From positions 1-64,000 of the forward strand of contig JADNRY010000145.1 in the NCBI GenBank assembly GCA_015501585.1: a stretch of 64,000 nucleotides of DNA, written 5' to 3'. Origin of the DNA: Rhodocollybia butyracea. Its lineage: Eukaryota > Basidiomycota > Agaricomycetes > Agaricales > Omphalotaceae. The translations under genes and the position numbers were made by a program. Of this stretch, positions 1 through 10,689 are shown in pieces (within the stretch, counting starts at the first letter, position 1; every line of letters begins with the position of its first letter). Under the pieces are notes generated by a model. That model was not told the origin of the DNA, made no database searches, and saw only the letters and a list, made by a program, of their open reading frames with translations.

Positions 1-134
1 CCAGACTCTGCCTGTATGGCCCTGCAATGGCTCACCAATGGCCTTTCCAGTTTGAGCATCCACATTCTTATGTCTTATTATATAATCCAGAAACAATTGT
101 TCTCCCATTGGGTGAGATGCTGACTGTCATTACT
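1..134 (-). pseudogene. First WD40 repeat of the NACHT gene, split over three frames
   Basis: Reading the minus strand, one frame encodes a WD40 core (VSISPNGRTIVSG, positions about 132-85), a second gives IRMW (about 75-64), and a third gives DAQTGKAIGEPLQGHTGRVW to the window edge. Together these match one canonical WD40 repeat and the start of the next, as expected after NACHT. Joining them needs single-base changes, including one in the T7 run at 170-176 and two near 64-77. Either the gene is decaying or the assembly has small indels. Confidence 0.7.
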
Positions 135-2210
135 TCTGAGTCTGTCTCCATTTTCCACCTGTGAGCCGCTTTTTTTACTTTCTACCTTCAGAGAACTTTT
201 TAATCTTTCTGAGATTTTTAATTGATCAGCCCAAAATGGAACAATGCTCAGGTATAAGTGTGGTGTCATGCCATTGACACTACCAAAAGTAAAAGTCTCC
301 ACCATTTCCTTGATCCTGGTTATGTCTCCCACAATATTCTTGAAACCTCCCCTCTGCAGTGAATTTTCCATTGATTTCAGAACTTGCATACATATTCCCC
401 AGTTCCTCCCCTCCCGATATTCCTGCTTATTGGTTGCCCCAAGCAAACTCATTGCCTCAACCCAATAAATTACTTTCTCACTCAAAAACCCTTTTAGATT
501 TTCAATGACTGTACAATTCAGTGATGATCGACCCGGATGGTATCCCCAATATCTGCAGCAATAATGCAAAGTATTATCAATTGCATCTGCAATTCTATTT
601 TGAATATTAGGGACATCTTTATCGGGAATAAATGATGATGGTAGGTCAGCCATATTGAATCCCAGTCTTTGCATAACTGTAAAACATGCATCACTCAGCA
701 ATGTGTGGTGCTGCATTGCATTACAGTAGAGTTCCTTAGCACGGCTCTGACTTGATATATAGTCTGCAAAGGAGGCATGGAATATGTAGATACCTCGATC
801 CTGTTCAGCTACATAAAGCACAGATTTTAAAATTTTTATAGTCTCGTTTACAAGGTCCAACTCAACATCCAATAATTTAGCAATCACTTCGCAGGAGACT
901 GGTTGTCCAACTGTAATTGCTGTGTGCAACACCCTCAGATACATTACATGTACCTCATACAAAACTTCATCTGAGCTGGGAATGGCATCATTGACAACAG
1001 CATCATACAACTCATTCAGACCTTTGGTCTGACTTGGATCTGGAGATTCTGCGAGATTGAGGGCCCATGCTAATCTTTGTTTGACTAGTCCTTCTCTAGC
1101 AGTAATCCATTTTACCATTGTTGCAGCATAAATGAATAACTTCCCAGATCTTTTAGCTAACATCTTGATATTGTTTTGTGAAATAATTGATATCTTTCCA
1201 AGTCTTTCTTGGAGAAATATGGTAATGTCACTCTCCACCACATCCATCTCTACATTATGCAGAAAAAATCTTGCAATTTGCAACTCCTGAAGTGGGGTAG
1301 TGAAGTATTCAGAAACATTTTTTTCTGGTCTGCTTGTCAAGAAGAATTTCAGCCCAGGAAAACAATCTCTCTTGATAGCCAAAATCAAGGCTTCCAAAAC
1401 CACACTGACTCCATGGCACTCATCCAGTGCATCAATTACCACTACAGGGGTCATCAAGCCTGGCATGTCTGATCTGACTACTTTCTTCCATGGCTTGACA
1501 ATCAAATCAATCTGCATTTTTGGAGATTTTGTAGCCAGGTCTGGATTCTCCTTCAGCTCTTCCTTCAGAGCTTGATCAAATACAGGAGAGAACCGCGAAA
1601 GCTGATAAGCAATGGTTGGAATGATCCTTTGATACTTGCTACAGCTTGGAATCTGTCTGGAACAGAAGAATGTTCCTGCCAGTAGCTGCTTTTCTACAAG
1701 CATCTCACACACTGATTTTGAAATAGTACTTTTTCCTGTTCCAGCCATACCGCAGAGCCAGTACCCTTGGGGACCCATGCTTTGTGGTTGGTCAATCCAT
1801 TCTCCAATTTTTCTCAAAATCTCAACCCGAGTACCTAGGGTGCAGGATGATTTAGCATGCTCTATGCCATTATCAGCATCATAAAATGCTTCCGCAGAGT
1901 ATTGTAGCTTGTTCGTGAGCATTTCCTGGATACTGTTCAGCCATGCTCTTTTTTGGAGATTTTTTGGAGAATGGGTATGTATACCTTGTAGCCATCACTT
2001 TCATTTTCTGGGAGATCAGGTGTTAATTGGGACAGCAAGTAACCAGCAGTTCGATTGCATACTGTAGTAGTTCCCATGAATGTTCAGGAACTCGCTTCTG
2101 TTAATTTGGAAATTGTGAGCTTGATGAAACATCGATTGTGCAGCAGTATTGGTAGTATGCTTGTTCCGGCCTCGCGCCAACTTGGGCTTTCGGGTGGGTT
2201 TATCAGACAT
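78..2210 (-). CDS. NACHT NTPase (NLR-like), N-terminal and NACHT part of a NACHT-WD40 protein
   Basis: NLR-type signalling ATPase, in fungi linked to non-self recognition and cell death. I model three exons: 2210-2063, 2007-1985 and 1925-78, with introns of 55 and 59 nt (donors GTATGC and GTATAC, acceptors CCCAG and CCAG) that keep frame, giving 672 residues. Exon 1 carries the short N-terminal stretch (HNFQINRSEFLNIHG) that precedes NACHT in agaric NLRs. The P-loop GMAGTGKS lies near residues 116-124 and Walker B VVVIDALDEC near 218-227. The region after NACHT is alpha-helical in character. The frame stops at 78-80, but WD40-like coding sequence follows immediately in other frames, so the natural protein was longer and continued beyond the left edge. 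The NACHT assignment is firm; whether the gene is still functional is not. Confidence 0.85.
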
Positions 2211-2861
2211 TATTATCCAGAGTCTATCTCAAAAGGGATATAACGAGTTTCAGAACAAGGGCACCACAGTCAAAACTCAAGTTTACCTTGGATGTCAAAG
2301 GCAAGGCAAGGCGGAATCTGGAAAGATGTCAGACGCCTCTTGGACGCCTCTTTAAATATGTGTTTTTGATCAAAATTGGATCGATCTCATGACCATTGAT
2401 AAGTACTACACTAGCTCAATCAGCTACTAAATTCTTCTGTCACCCTTCATCGGACTCGATTGATATCCGACGCCCACTCTGTCTCCCTCAGTGTCGCAAA
2501 CAGTGGGGCAGGGAACAAGCCTAGGGGAGGAACTCAAAGCGGCCGCGTTTGCTTTGAAACGGTTCAGAGGTCGATTTTATAATAAGCTGGGGATACTAGA
2601 GAAATGAGGGTTGTACAAGTAAAGCGCCCAAAAAGCGCCAGTGACAATGTGACAGCGTCCTCTTCCCGTCCTCACTTGATCTTGTAGATAAACGTTCATT
2701 GGAAAGCGCCGGTGACTATCCTCTCTCAACTGTCTCTGCGGCCAATGACGCGCTAATTTGGGTGTTAATACTCTCTTATTTGCAGAAATCCCACGAGTCA
2801 CTCCTCAACGCCTTACTGCACAGGCTCACCAAATTTCAATATCAACCCGCGACACATCTTC
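2211..2861. other. Divergent intergenic region between NACHT gene and F-box gene 1
   Basis: These 650 bases separate the start codons of the leftward NACHT gene and the rightward F-box gene and should hold both promoters. A segment with repeated AGCGCC words (about 2620-2715) resembles the GCGCCC-containing blocks found upstream of the other two F-box paralogs (near 11155 and 26255). I see no further coding signal here. Confidence 0.5.
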
Positions 2862-4457
2862 ATGTCTTACAGAAACCACGATGAATCTTTCAGACCTAGC
2901 GTCGAAAGTGATAACACTACCCTCATTGAAAATCTTCGGACGTGGTATCCAGCAACTGTCGGAGAGCTTTCCGGAGTAATGGGGACGCTGGAACTGGTAC
3001 AGGATGATATCGTAGACTACGACGCAAAACTGGAACAACTTCACTCATTCTATAACGCAGACCTGGCCCGCCTTCGTTCAGAATATCAGACGAAAAGGCA
3101 TTACACAGAACTTTTGTCAGCCATTCGTCGTCTTCCAAACGAAATCTTGTGTCAGATTTTTCTATATTGTTGCGCGGAAAATGATATAAGAAATGGGAAA
3201 CCAGGCGAAGCTCTCACGCTAAGCTCCGTGTGCACTCGATTCCGCGAGGTGGCAATCTCATACCCTGCTCTCTGGTCGAATCTTACAGCTTTCTTCCCAG
3301 CTGCTGAAGATTACGACTACCACACATGGGAAGCTACAGACGCCCCAGGCTTGCATGAACAAGACACCAAGCTCAGTTCGCTTATTCAGCTTTATCTGGA
3401 TCGATCCAAAGATCGTCCTTTGACCCTTGACCTTAATATTGAAGAAAGGTATCAGCTACCCGACCGCCCCTCGGTACAGCTTCTTACCCGAGAATCCAAC
3501 CGTTGGAAACATCTTGTACTTCGCGGGGGTTTTTCCGATAGCGACCCTCTACATCCGAGTCGGGAACCCCTTCCCTCTCCTTCCTTAGAATCTGTTGAGT
3601 TCCGTTATTGGGTGGTGAATTACGTCTTGGATTTCACCAATACCTGGAAATCACTCACACACCTCAGATATCCTGTGCGAACACTTGAAAAGCTTTGGCG
3701 TGTGCTTGAACTTTGTACTAACCTCGGTTCTCTCACAGTGGAAGCGTGGAATAAGGGTAGGACTACAATCTCAAATGATCTCCCCTGGATTCATCCTACA
3801 TTGTCCTCACTCGCTGTTATAAACTGCGAATTTGAGGAGTTAGCTGATTCGCTCGAACGTATCATGTCATCACTTACAACTCCAAACTTGTCGGAGCTTG
3901 TGCTGGAGCAGAGGAATGAGGAGGCCGTAGAGTACCCTCGTCAGTCATTCTATCACATCAACCTATTCTTTGAGCGGTCTCAGCTTCGCTCATTGAGAAG
4001 TCTTATAATCCAGGGCCTCTATATCAGAGACCAGGATATGGTGACACTCCTACTACGAGTTCCATCCCTACAAATCCTTTCAATTCACGATCCGGCCTTT
4101 CCTCATCTCCTCCGATCCTCTAGTCCTATCTCCAACTTTTTCATCGAAAGCCTACACGCCGGGAGGCAAAGCACCTTTCGTCCCTCGGCTGAGCCTCTCC
4201 TTCCCAAGCTACGTGAGCTAACGCTGAAGGTTACAACTAAAGGCTTCGATCCGTCGTCCTTCGTAGACACTATTGCGTCCCGATGGCTACCCAATGAAAC
4301 TAGTGTGAGGAAACTTGGTCTCGTATGCCTAAGATCGGTCGAGTTGCACTTGCCGGGGACAGTGGATGCGAAGCCTTATAAGCTGCTCAGACAGTTTGAC
4401 GAGGCTGGACTTAGAGTTGTAGTAAAATGCCAAGGAGTGGATGGGTATATTGTTTGA
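2862..4457 (+). CDS. F-box protein, paralog 1 (531 aa)
   Basis: Probable substrate adaptor of an SCF (Skp1-Cullin-F-box) ubiquitin ligase. A single uninterrupted frame encodes 531 residues. A helical N-terminal region (about 20-80) is followed by the F-box at about 88-140 (IRRLPNEILCQIFLYCC ... SVCTRFREVAISYPALWSN), with the LPxEIL and SYPALWSN landmarks of agaric F-box proteins. The rest (about 150-531) is a degenerate LRR-like substrate-binding region ending in a strongly conserved tail (KCQGVDGYIV). Two paralogs lie at 11.4 and 26.4 kb on the same strand. A canonical AATAAA lies at 4517-4522, 60 nt after the stop. The target is unknown. Confidence 0.9.
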   Translation: MSYRNHDESFRPSVESDNTTLIENLRTWYPATVGELSGVMGTLELVQDDIVDYDAKLEQLHSFYNADLARLRSEYQTKRHYTELLSAIRRLPNEILCQIFLYCCAENDIRNGKPGEALTLSSVCTRFREVAISYPALWSNLTAFFPAAEDYDYHTWEATDAPGLHEQDTKLSSLIQLYLDRSKDRPLTLDLNIEERYQLPDRPSVQLLTRESNRWKHLVLRGGFSDSDPLHPSREPLPSPSLESVEFRYWVVNYVLDFTNTWKSLTHLRYPVRTLEKLWRVLELCTNLGSLTVEAWNKGRTTISNDLPWIHPTLSSLAVINCEFEELADSLERIMSSLTTPNLSELVLEQRNEEAVEYPRQSFYHINLFFERSQLRSLRSLIIQGLYIRDQDMVTLLLRVPSLQILSIHDPAFPHLLRSSSPISNFFIESLHAGRQSTFRPSAEPLLPKLRELTLKVTTKGFDPSSFVDTIASRWLPNETSVRKLGLVCLRSVELHLPGTVDAKPYKLLRQFDEAGLRVVVKCQGVDGYIV

Positions 4458-4599
4458 AGGTGGTCGAAGCGCTGCTTACTTGTAATTCAGTTGTTTTTAC
4501 TTGTACTTGTTCTTGAAATAAAGTCTGTTTGCCCATCAGCTACGGGCCCAGTTTACTCGCATATCTATGACTGGCCTGTGCCCCCTAAGTGTACTCGAC

Positions 4600-4800
4600 A
4601 CCACCGCCACACCCTTGCTATAGACAGAGACGATTGTTGTCCGCCATCTCACACAGTCGCATTTGTTGCTGGTAAGGTCCAGCTTGACCGGACTTTTCCG
4701 CTGAATCCTGCTCTTCGTGATACCCACCTCATTTCTGGTGTCATGGACAATAGGAAGGAAGAATTAGAGTTCCCCTACAAAGTGGTTGGATGCCGGACTT
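4600..4800 (+). pseudogene. Relic of a glutathione S-transferase gene (exon 1, intron 1, start of exon 2)
   Basis: This stretch aligns with the intact GST at 30891-31954. A short exon 1 remnant ends in TTGCTG, followed by a GTAAG donor and an intron sharing long matches with the intact gene's intron 1 (for example CCACCTCATTTCTG), an ATAG acceptor, and exon 2 sequence for EELEFPYKVVG, the counterpart of EELGIPYEVVK. Similarity ends soon after. No promoter or downstream exons remain, so it is a truncated duplicate lying just 3' of F-box paralog 1. Confidence 0.75.
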
Positions 4801-5473
4801 CAATATGTAACGACTTTCAAGGCTTTTCCGGAGGCGGGAGCAAAACACGGATTCAGCTCAGCACTTGCTCGTTAATCCACTCTGTAGCTTTGGAAAGGAT
4901 GGAGGTGTGTTGGGATGCGTTGCATGTGTAACTGTGGTTTTCGAGAATAATGCGGGTATAACGGTGAAAGCAAAAGAGGCCCGAAGTCGCCGGCCCCCGG
5001 GAAACAGAAAAGACTGAGCTCAACTAACGTTACAAGAACAAGAGGAAAGAAAAAACATACCTGGCAAGACAGAGAGAAGATCGAGCTGAGCAACTCTCCG
5101 TCTCACCAGTCTAAAGTAATATTTGGACCACTGCTCAAATGATACTTAGTGTGCGCATGTCTCAGCTGAGACTATATAACTCACCTGGAACGATTTGATC
5201 ACTTCCGACCATACGAGGCGGATCAAGGCGCGTGCTTCTCTTTCGACCTAAGAGGTGGAAACACTCAGTTGAGCTTTGCTGCTGCTGAAGGCTACTTAAC
5301 CGCTCAATGAATAGACCCAAGGAATCATAAGATTAAACTCGATTTTACAGTTGTTTCTGGTGCACTAACTTAGTACGCAATTAATACTGTTCCCTTCAGC
5401 GCTAAGCCGATGGTGATGACGGCAGTGCTGATTCTGAGCGCATCCTGCGTTGTCAGGTAAATTGTTCTTTGGG
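4801..5473. repeat. Spacer made of a duplicated block
   Basis: The part around 4815-5060 (GGCTTTTCCGGAGG..., then a GCATGTGTAAC and a GTCGCCGGCC..GGGAAA segment) recurs in diverged form at about 7670-7800 and 25200-25380. It contains no convincing intact frame. The remainder up to the stop codon of secreted-protein copy A shows nothing I recognise. Confidence 0.5.
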
Positions 5474-6225
5474 TCACCTGAGATCGATCTCCGCCTTCAG
5501 CCACACCCAGTTCTCCAGGAACTTCGCTCGCGGAAATCGATTCCAAAAATCTAAATCAAGTGCCTCCGGTCGTGCCCTTGTACCTGGCTCAAGCTCCGGT
5601 AACCGGTCAGGGATTGTGTCTATCTTATGATAGATCGAAGACTCAGCAGGTTGCCCGCGCCCAGCAGTGCTGCGCCATCCAATACATGGCCATGGACCGC
5701 AGATACCTCCCTCGATCACAAAAATAGTCGTACCGTCGGCCGCCCCGTCGGGACATTCTCTGTTGGTGTAGAAATTTCCCGTTTCTGTTTTTCCTAATAC
5801 ACCAGAGATGGTTGTACCAATAACGCGTTTGGTAAAGGTTCCAGCCATTACATGGTGAGGATATCTGGCGAAGTCCATTGTGGCAACTTCGAAGTTGCGA
5901 CTGTTGACTTGAAGGAAGGTAACTCTATATCTGGGCCCGGGCCCCTAGAAGTAGTCGTGAATAAATGAAACCAGAATTGACTAGTTGATTTTACCATTGA
6001 AATGTGCTCGAGAGTAGTGCCCTGAGGTATGTACCCAGGTGTAGGTACGTCCCAGATGGAAGGAAGGATGGGCATAAGGGCTCCGCCGGGTGGGACGTTT
6101 CTGAGGGGAGCAAGTGTGTCGGGCGGCTCGCTAGGGAGGGGAGCCGGGGTGGGCATTGCATGCACAGTGGAGATGAGCACAGCGAAGATGAACCCAACGC
6201 AATGAATATGTGGTGTTATCAGCAT
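5474..6225 (-). CDS. Secreted proline-rich protein, family copy A (233 aa)
   Basis: Member of an unassigned secreted family with five copies in this window. Exon 1 is 6225-5995 and exon 2 is 5944-5474, separated by a 50-nt intron (GTAAAA..TTCTAG, phase 0). The protein starts MLITPHIHCVGFIF, a signal peptide ending near STVHA, then a Pro-rich linker containing LAPLRN and LPSI, then a C-terminal domain with the family landmarks YRVTFLQVN, FYTNR, TIFVIEGGICGPWPCIGWR and FWNRFPRAKF. The only Cys pair conserved across copies is in GGxCxGxxPC. The MLIT start is chosen because an upstream ATG opens only a seven-codon frame and a TATA box lies 88 nt upstream (6313-6320). Function unknown; extracellular location inferred. 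Confidence 0.8.
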
Positions 6226-6312
6226 TAGAAAAGACCTGGAAGGCTTTGGGCGTTGAGTAAAGTGGGTGGACTGAGCCAGCAGTTAGGAAAATTTTGCCTC
6301 CGCCATTAGGCC

Positions 6313-6320
6313 TTTATATA
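6313..6320 (-). promoter_or_regulatory. TATA box of secreted-protein copy A
   Basis: TATATAAA on the minus strand, 88 nt upstream of the MLIT start codon. Copies B, D and E have a TATA motif at nearly the same distance (85-91 nt), which supports that start and makes the upstream ATG part of the 5' leader. Confidence 0.6.
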
Positions 6321-6707
6321 TCGTTGGCACAAACGTATATCAATGGTGTGTCAGTACCAAAAGCTGTACCACTGAGTGAAACGGTCCAGCATGCGGAACA
6401 GATGAATCTCCAGGCCCCAGGCCCGTCGTCTAGTAAAACCTGTACGAAAGTGGCTACTTACGGTGTATTTGGTACTACGGACACATATGCAGTGGTTGGA
6501 GGCTTTGTTCATCCCACATATAGAGTTAGAAAGAGCTACAAGTCCTCACCGGGAGTGTGCGGTAGGTATTCGAGGAGACTTAGGGATGCTGAATTCTGGG
6601 TATGGAAATTTTGAATTTCAAACCTTGCTAGCTTGAAACGATAATCACAACGCAGACTATGTGTGTGGGCCCCAGCTGTTCCTGAAACAGGGACCGCCTG
6701 GCCGGTT

Positions 6708-6730
6708 TCTCTTTCCTTTCCTTTCCTTTC
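6708..6730. repeat. TTTCC microsatellite
   Basis: Four tandem copies of the pentamer TTTCC in a pyrimidine-rich run, in the spacer upstream of copy A. Confidence 0.8.
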
Positions 6731-8030
6731 CTAGTCGCAGAGTCATCGAAGTTTTATCTAGCCGTTTATAGACAGCCACTTTTTGGCATAACGCGTGTAA
6801 CGGCAAATATTTCTCTTGAGTACTTACTGAATCTTTGTACTGAATCTTACCAGATGTCGCAGGAGTTCAGTTATTCTCCTGTTTGATTATCCTGGAACGG
6901 GTGCATTCGATATGCTCAGGCACTTGAGGTGATTTCGACAACAACAGGGCAATTTGACGTCTATATTGAACTGCGTGCTCTCGTACAACACCAACAGCTC
7001 CTGTTTTCTAAATTGTGTCTCTCGTTTTCGAGGAAGCGCACAAAGGACAGATTATTATTTACACAGGACAAAATTATGTAGCTAGCTATAGGATCCAACA
7101 TACAGGGGTATGATTCACTACACAACCCGAAGCTGGCTATGCTTTACCGCATTCGGATGCAAACTCCATCACGCATTATCTATAAACGGTATCAACTTCC
7201 CCTTGTCTTTGTATGCCCTGAATATATCCACCGCACTCGAATTCTCGCAGGGCAAACACCCACCCATCCCATTCACATTCACCTTCAATGTAGGCGCATT
7301 CATCATAATCTTCGCTCCGCATCCACCAGAAACCTAAAGGAAATACAGGACAACGTGGAATTTAACCGCAAGATACCTGATGAAGTGAAAGCGCAAACGA
7401 GGAAGGGAGTGCGAGATAGGAACATTATTCAATGGAAATAAGACCAATGAACCGAACATGAGGCGAAAACGCAAACGAGTGGGACAGTGGAAAAGAGACC
7501 GATGAACTCAAAGGAATCGAAAATGCAACGCACGAATGTCGAGAAAGAAACAGCACAACCAGTGAAATTGGAACTTACCTGACTTGTCGTTGCACACCTC
7601 CAAATTGAAAATCTTTCCCCGGGTCCTTCGCGCGATTGTTGCATAAGCCTAGCCTCTGATATGTACCGACTTTCGAAGCTTTTCCGGAGGCAGCAGCAAA
7701 ACATGTCGAAATCGGATTCATTGTTGAGATTGGTATGCGGGTGTGTAACGGTGTAGGAAGACGGGGCTTGAAGTTGTCGGCCCTCGGGAAAGTTGGTCTG
7801 CAAGGAACAGTTCAGGATCCAGTACTAAAGTACTGAGAGACCAAACAAAAAAGTGAACATGACTTACCGATTCTTCGACTGGACTTCATACCGTTGCCCG
7901 AAGTCTTCGCCGAAAGTCTTTCCCTACAGGAATCAACAGTTTGTATTCAAATAATACATAACAGTGCATAGGACCAAAATACCCGTAAGTGAAAGTGTCG
8001 ATACATTAACGTGCCCCTGGCAATTTCGAG

Positions 8031-8062
8031 CGTTCAACGTTCAACGTTCAAACGTTCACGTT
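8031..8062. repeat. CGTTCAA short tandem repeat
   Basis: CGTTCAA is repeated about four times with small variations; related GTTCAAC/ATTCAAT words also occur near 8800-8835. Confidence 0.7.
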
Positions 8063-9810
8063 CCAGTGGGACCCGCTTGCCTGGCTTGCTCTTGAGCCCA
8101 ACAGCCTATGCTTTGAAATCGAGCCAACTTGGGAGTTGGTCTCGAGGTTGGCGCATGTCAAATTTGAGTTGGATGGGAACGAGGAATGAGATTAATGAGA
8201 TCTGAGAGGATGGTGATGACGAGTTCGGACCTGGTCTTGTTGTCCGGGTATTCTTCGAGAAATCCGACCAGTATTGGCGTGAGTTGTAACCAATTCCAAG
8301 GAAACTTGCTTGTCACGCTAAACATGTACAGTGAACAGAACGCAAGATATCAACGTGATGCTACTTGAGGCAGTAATACGGGTTTTGAAAGAAAACCTTT
8401 TAGAACATTAATATGTCGAAAAGCCCTTGGCAAAGAGGTTGCTTACCTCGTTAAAACAACTTGTCCCTTAACCGCATCTGGACACGTATATCCCGGTTAT
8501 TCCACCCTGTATCCTCGCGTTTCTTCCATATTTGGTATACGCTTTGTCAAGACGCCGACTTTTCCGACTTTTCTGTTTCATCCTTCTGCGCTATCGATGT
8601 CTCCTATGTACGAGTCTGGAACCAAGCTTCAGACGTTGAATGAGCCGGGTAGCAGCATTTTTCTTCTTTGTTCCAGTTTTCTTTCCTGGTCCAGGCATCG
8701 AGAATAAAAATATGGTTAGATAAGATGTGGACGATAATAGGCGCCCGTAGCTAGATGGTTTCGTAACCGTATGCATCAAGGCCAGTCGTACTTTAGTCTT
8801 AGTTCAACGTTCAACATTCAATATTCAATATTCAGATCTTATTGTCTTCCTCCAAGCGCTCTTCATCCAAATCCACTTCTTTCGAGTCTCCTCTTCCTCC
8901 TCCATACATTTCTCCCAAGGTCTTTTGCAATGAATCCACTTCATTTCTGGAGCGCGCTCTCGACGATGCCCTAAAGCCCGCTTGTGAGCTGGCAGTGATA
9001 TTCTGAATATCCATAAGGATGGGTTAATCCTACAATATGTAGGACTCGGACGCACATCCACAAAGTCAGCAGTTGACCGAGTCGCAAGTTTTCTGTTTTC
9101 AGCATTCGCACCCGATCCCGAAGTTAGATTTTGTCAAGCCTGGATCTTCGCTTATGTTCCGGAATGTCCTTTCCGTACTCTGTAACTTCTTGCAGTTACA
9201 GGCTCTGCTAAGCGCAACTTGATAAATTTTGGTCATGTTTATCACTGCGAATGAGTTTCAAAGGCTCTCAAACTCGGTCTTTTTTGTTCGTCACGGTCAG
9301 ATCCGCAAAGTTATACCATCTGTCGTTATACAGCTGGATCTCCCAATCTTCTTCCTATAACATTGCTCGAATTCATGGCGCGTCGTGAACGTTGCCGAGC
9401 CAAGACACCAGGTTAAGTGATCGCTGTTGCTGCGTCTACAAGCTACTACACCCCAAAACAACTGATCTGCCATGTGTGAGTGATTTCCTACGGGCACTTA
9501 TAAACAGACGTCACTCAAGAATTCCGTTATTCTCAATTATCGTATCCTGGAACTGCGTATATGAGGTGATTTTAATAACAACAGGGCAACTTCGGAATCG
9601 ATGTGCTCTCTTACAACGCCAACTCCTAGCAGTGGTTTCTAAATTATGCAGCGACCAAGAACACTAGGAGTGAGATTAATGCGCTTTTTACAGTGGTTCA
9701 ATCCAGTACCTACATAGCCATTCCTCTTTTACTGTCCCCCTTGGCGCTGAGCCGATGGTGCTGACGGCGGTGCTGATCTCCCTGCCTTTCCAGGAAAGAC
9801 TCTCTCCCTG

Positions 9811-10584
9811 CTATTCTTTTGGTCCAAACCGGCGATCAATCGCTGCCTTCAGCTGTAGCCACTGATCCTGGAACTTCTCTCGTGGGAATTGATTCCAAAA
9901 ATCTGAATCAAGCGTCGCCGGTTGTTTCCTTTTAGGTTCCTTAACCTTCTTGAACCTCTTAGGGGTCTCTTGCAGCGGGCCTAGTAAGGCATAGACCGAC
10001 GAAACAACCTTTTTATTCTCAAGGATTTTGCGCCACCCAATACATGGCAACTTGCCACTGCATTTAGCACCTCCCTCGATCACAAAAATAGTCATACCCC
10101 CTTGCGGATTGTTGTCAAACACTCTGTTGGTGTAGAAAGGTCCTGGATCTGTTGGTCCAAAAACCCCAGAAATGGCTCTAGAAATCACGTTTTGGGTTAT
10201 TTTCCCAGCCTCTACGGCCTCAGGGAATACGGTGAAGTCCATTTCGGCAACTGTGAATGCCTGACTGTTAACTTGAAGGAAGGTAACTCTATATATGGAC
10301 CCAGTAAATTGTACCCAGTCCCATCCCTCCTGGGAAAGGCCAGGTGCAATGTGCCCGGGAGGAGGTGCAGTGTGCCCGGGAGTAGCGATATGAGGCATGG
10401 GCACCGTGTCCTGGATGGATGGAAGGATGGGCCGGAGAGGGCTGGGAGCAGGTTCGATGTTCCTGAGGGGAGGAAGTTGGACAGGCAAGAGGGGCCTGGG
10501 AGGGGCAGGCATTGCATGCACAGTGGAGATGAGGACAGCGAAGAAGATGAACCCAACGCAATCAACGTGTGGTGTTATCAGCAT
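9811..10584 (-). CDS. Secreted proline-rich protein, family copy B (257 aa, intronless)
   Basis: One open frame from MLIT at 10584. The signal peptide (MLITPHVDCVGFIFFAVLIS..VHA) is followed by a Pro-rich linker with LPPLRNI and LPSIQD, then the family domain: YRVTFLQVN, MDFTVFPEAV, FYTNR, TIFVIEGGAKCSGKLPCIGWR and FWNQFPREKF. Copies A, C, D and E have an intron just before this domain; here the frame is continuous, and the sequence at the junction (GTACAATTTACT) resembles the start of copy A's intron, suggesting that most of the intron was deleted and a remnant became coding. A longer frame opens at an ATG at 10671, but the TATA box (10675-10682) lies beside that ATG, so I prefer MLIT. Confidence 0.85.
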   Translation of the reverse strand: MLITPHVDCVGFIFFAVLISTVHAMPAPPRPLLPVQLPPLRNIEPAPSPLRPILPSIQDTVPMPHIATPGHTAPPPGHIAPGLSQEGWDWVQFTGSIYRVTFLQVNSQAFTVAEMDFTVFPEAVEAGKITQNVISRAISGVFGPTDPGPFYTNRVFDNNPQGGMTIFVIEGGAKCSGKLPCIGWRKILENKKVVSSVYALLGPLQETPKRFKKVKEPKRKQPATLDSDFWNQFPREKFQDQWLQLKAAIDRRFGPKE

Positions 10585-10674
10585 CGGAAAATAGCTGGAT
10601 AGTCTTTGGGTGTTGAGAATAAAGTGGGTGAACTGAGCCAGCAGTTGGGAAGTTTTTGCCAATGCTATCATGTC

Positions 10675-10682
10675 TTTATATA
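10675..10682 (-). promoter_or_regulatory. TATA box of secreted-protein copy B
   Basis: TATATAAA on the minus strand, 91 nt upstream of the MLIT start of copy B, matching the spacing in copies A, D and E. Confidence 0.6.
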
Positions 10683-10689
10683 CTTACTT

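Larger units (their letters stand above)
6640..9700. repeat. Long duplicated spacer with gene relic (unit A)
   Basis: No intact gene is visible. Blocks here recur in the same order in the spacers at 18.4-19.8, 21.5-22.4 and 24.3-26.3 kb: a GCATTCGATATGCTCAG..CACTTGAGGTGATTTCGA block (about 6900), a segment at 7140-7440, and a promoter-like segment near 8740 with GGCGCCCGTAG. On the minus strand, 7200-8250 keeps pieces of a multi-exon gene: a frame reading ISEARLMQQSREGP (about 7660), a GTAAGT donor, and upstream pieces reading GKTFGEDFGQRYEVQSKN (about 7870-7930) and VGLKSKPGKR (about 8090). Stops and shifts interrupt it. Confidence 0.55.

Noticed and set aside
4491..4931. 146-codon plus-strand frame after F-box paralog 1
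   Set aside because: It starts in the 3' flank (over the AATAAA of the F-box gene), runs through the intron of the GST relic and into a repeated spacer block; chance frame.
10585..10671. In-frame N-terminal extension of secreted-protein copy B (and similar in E)
   Set aside because: A TATA box lies directly beside the upstream ATG, and in copies A and C the same upstream ATG is out of frame or stopped, so this is leader sequence.
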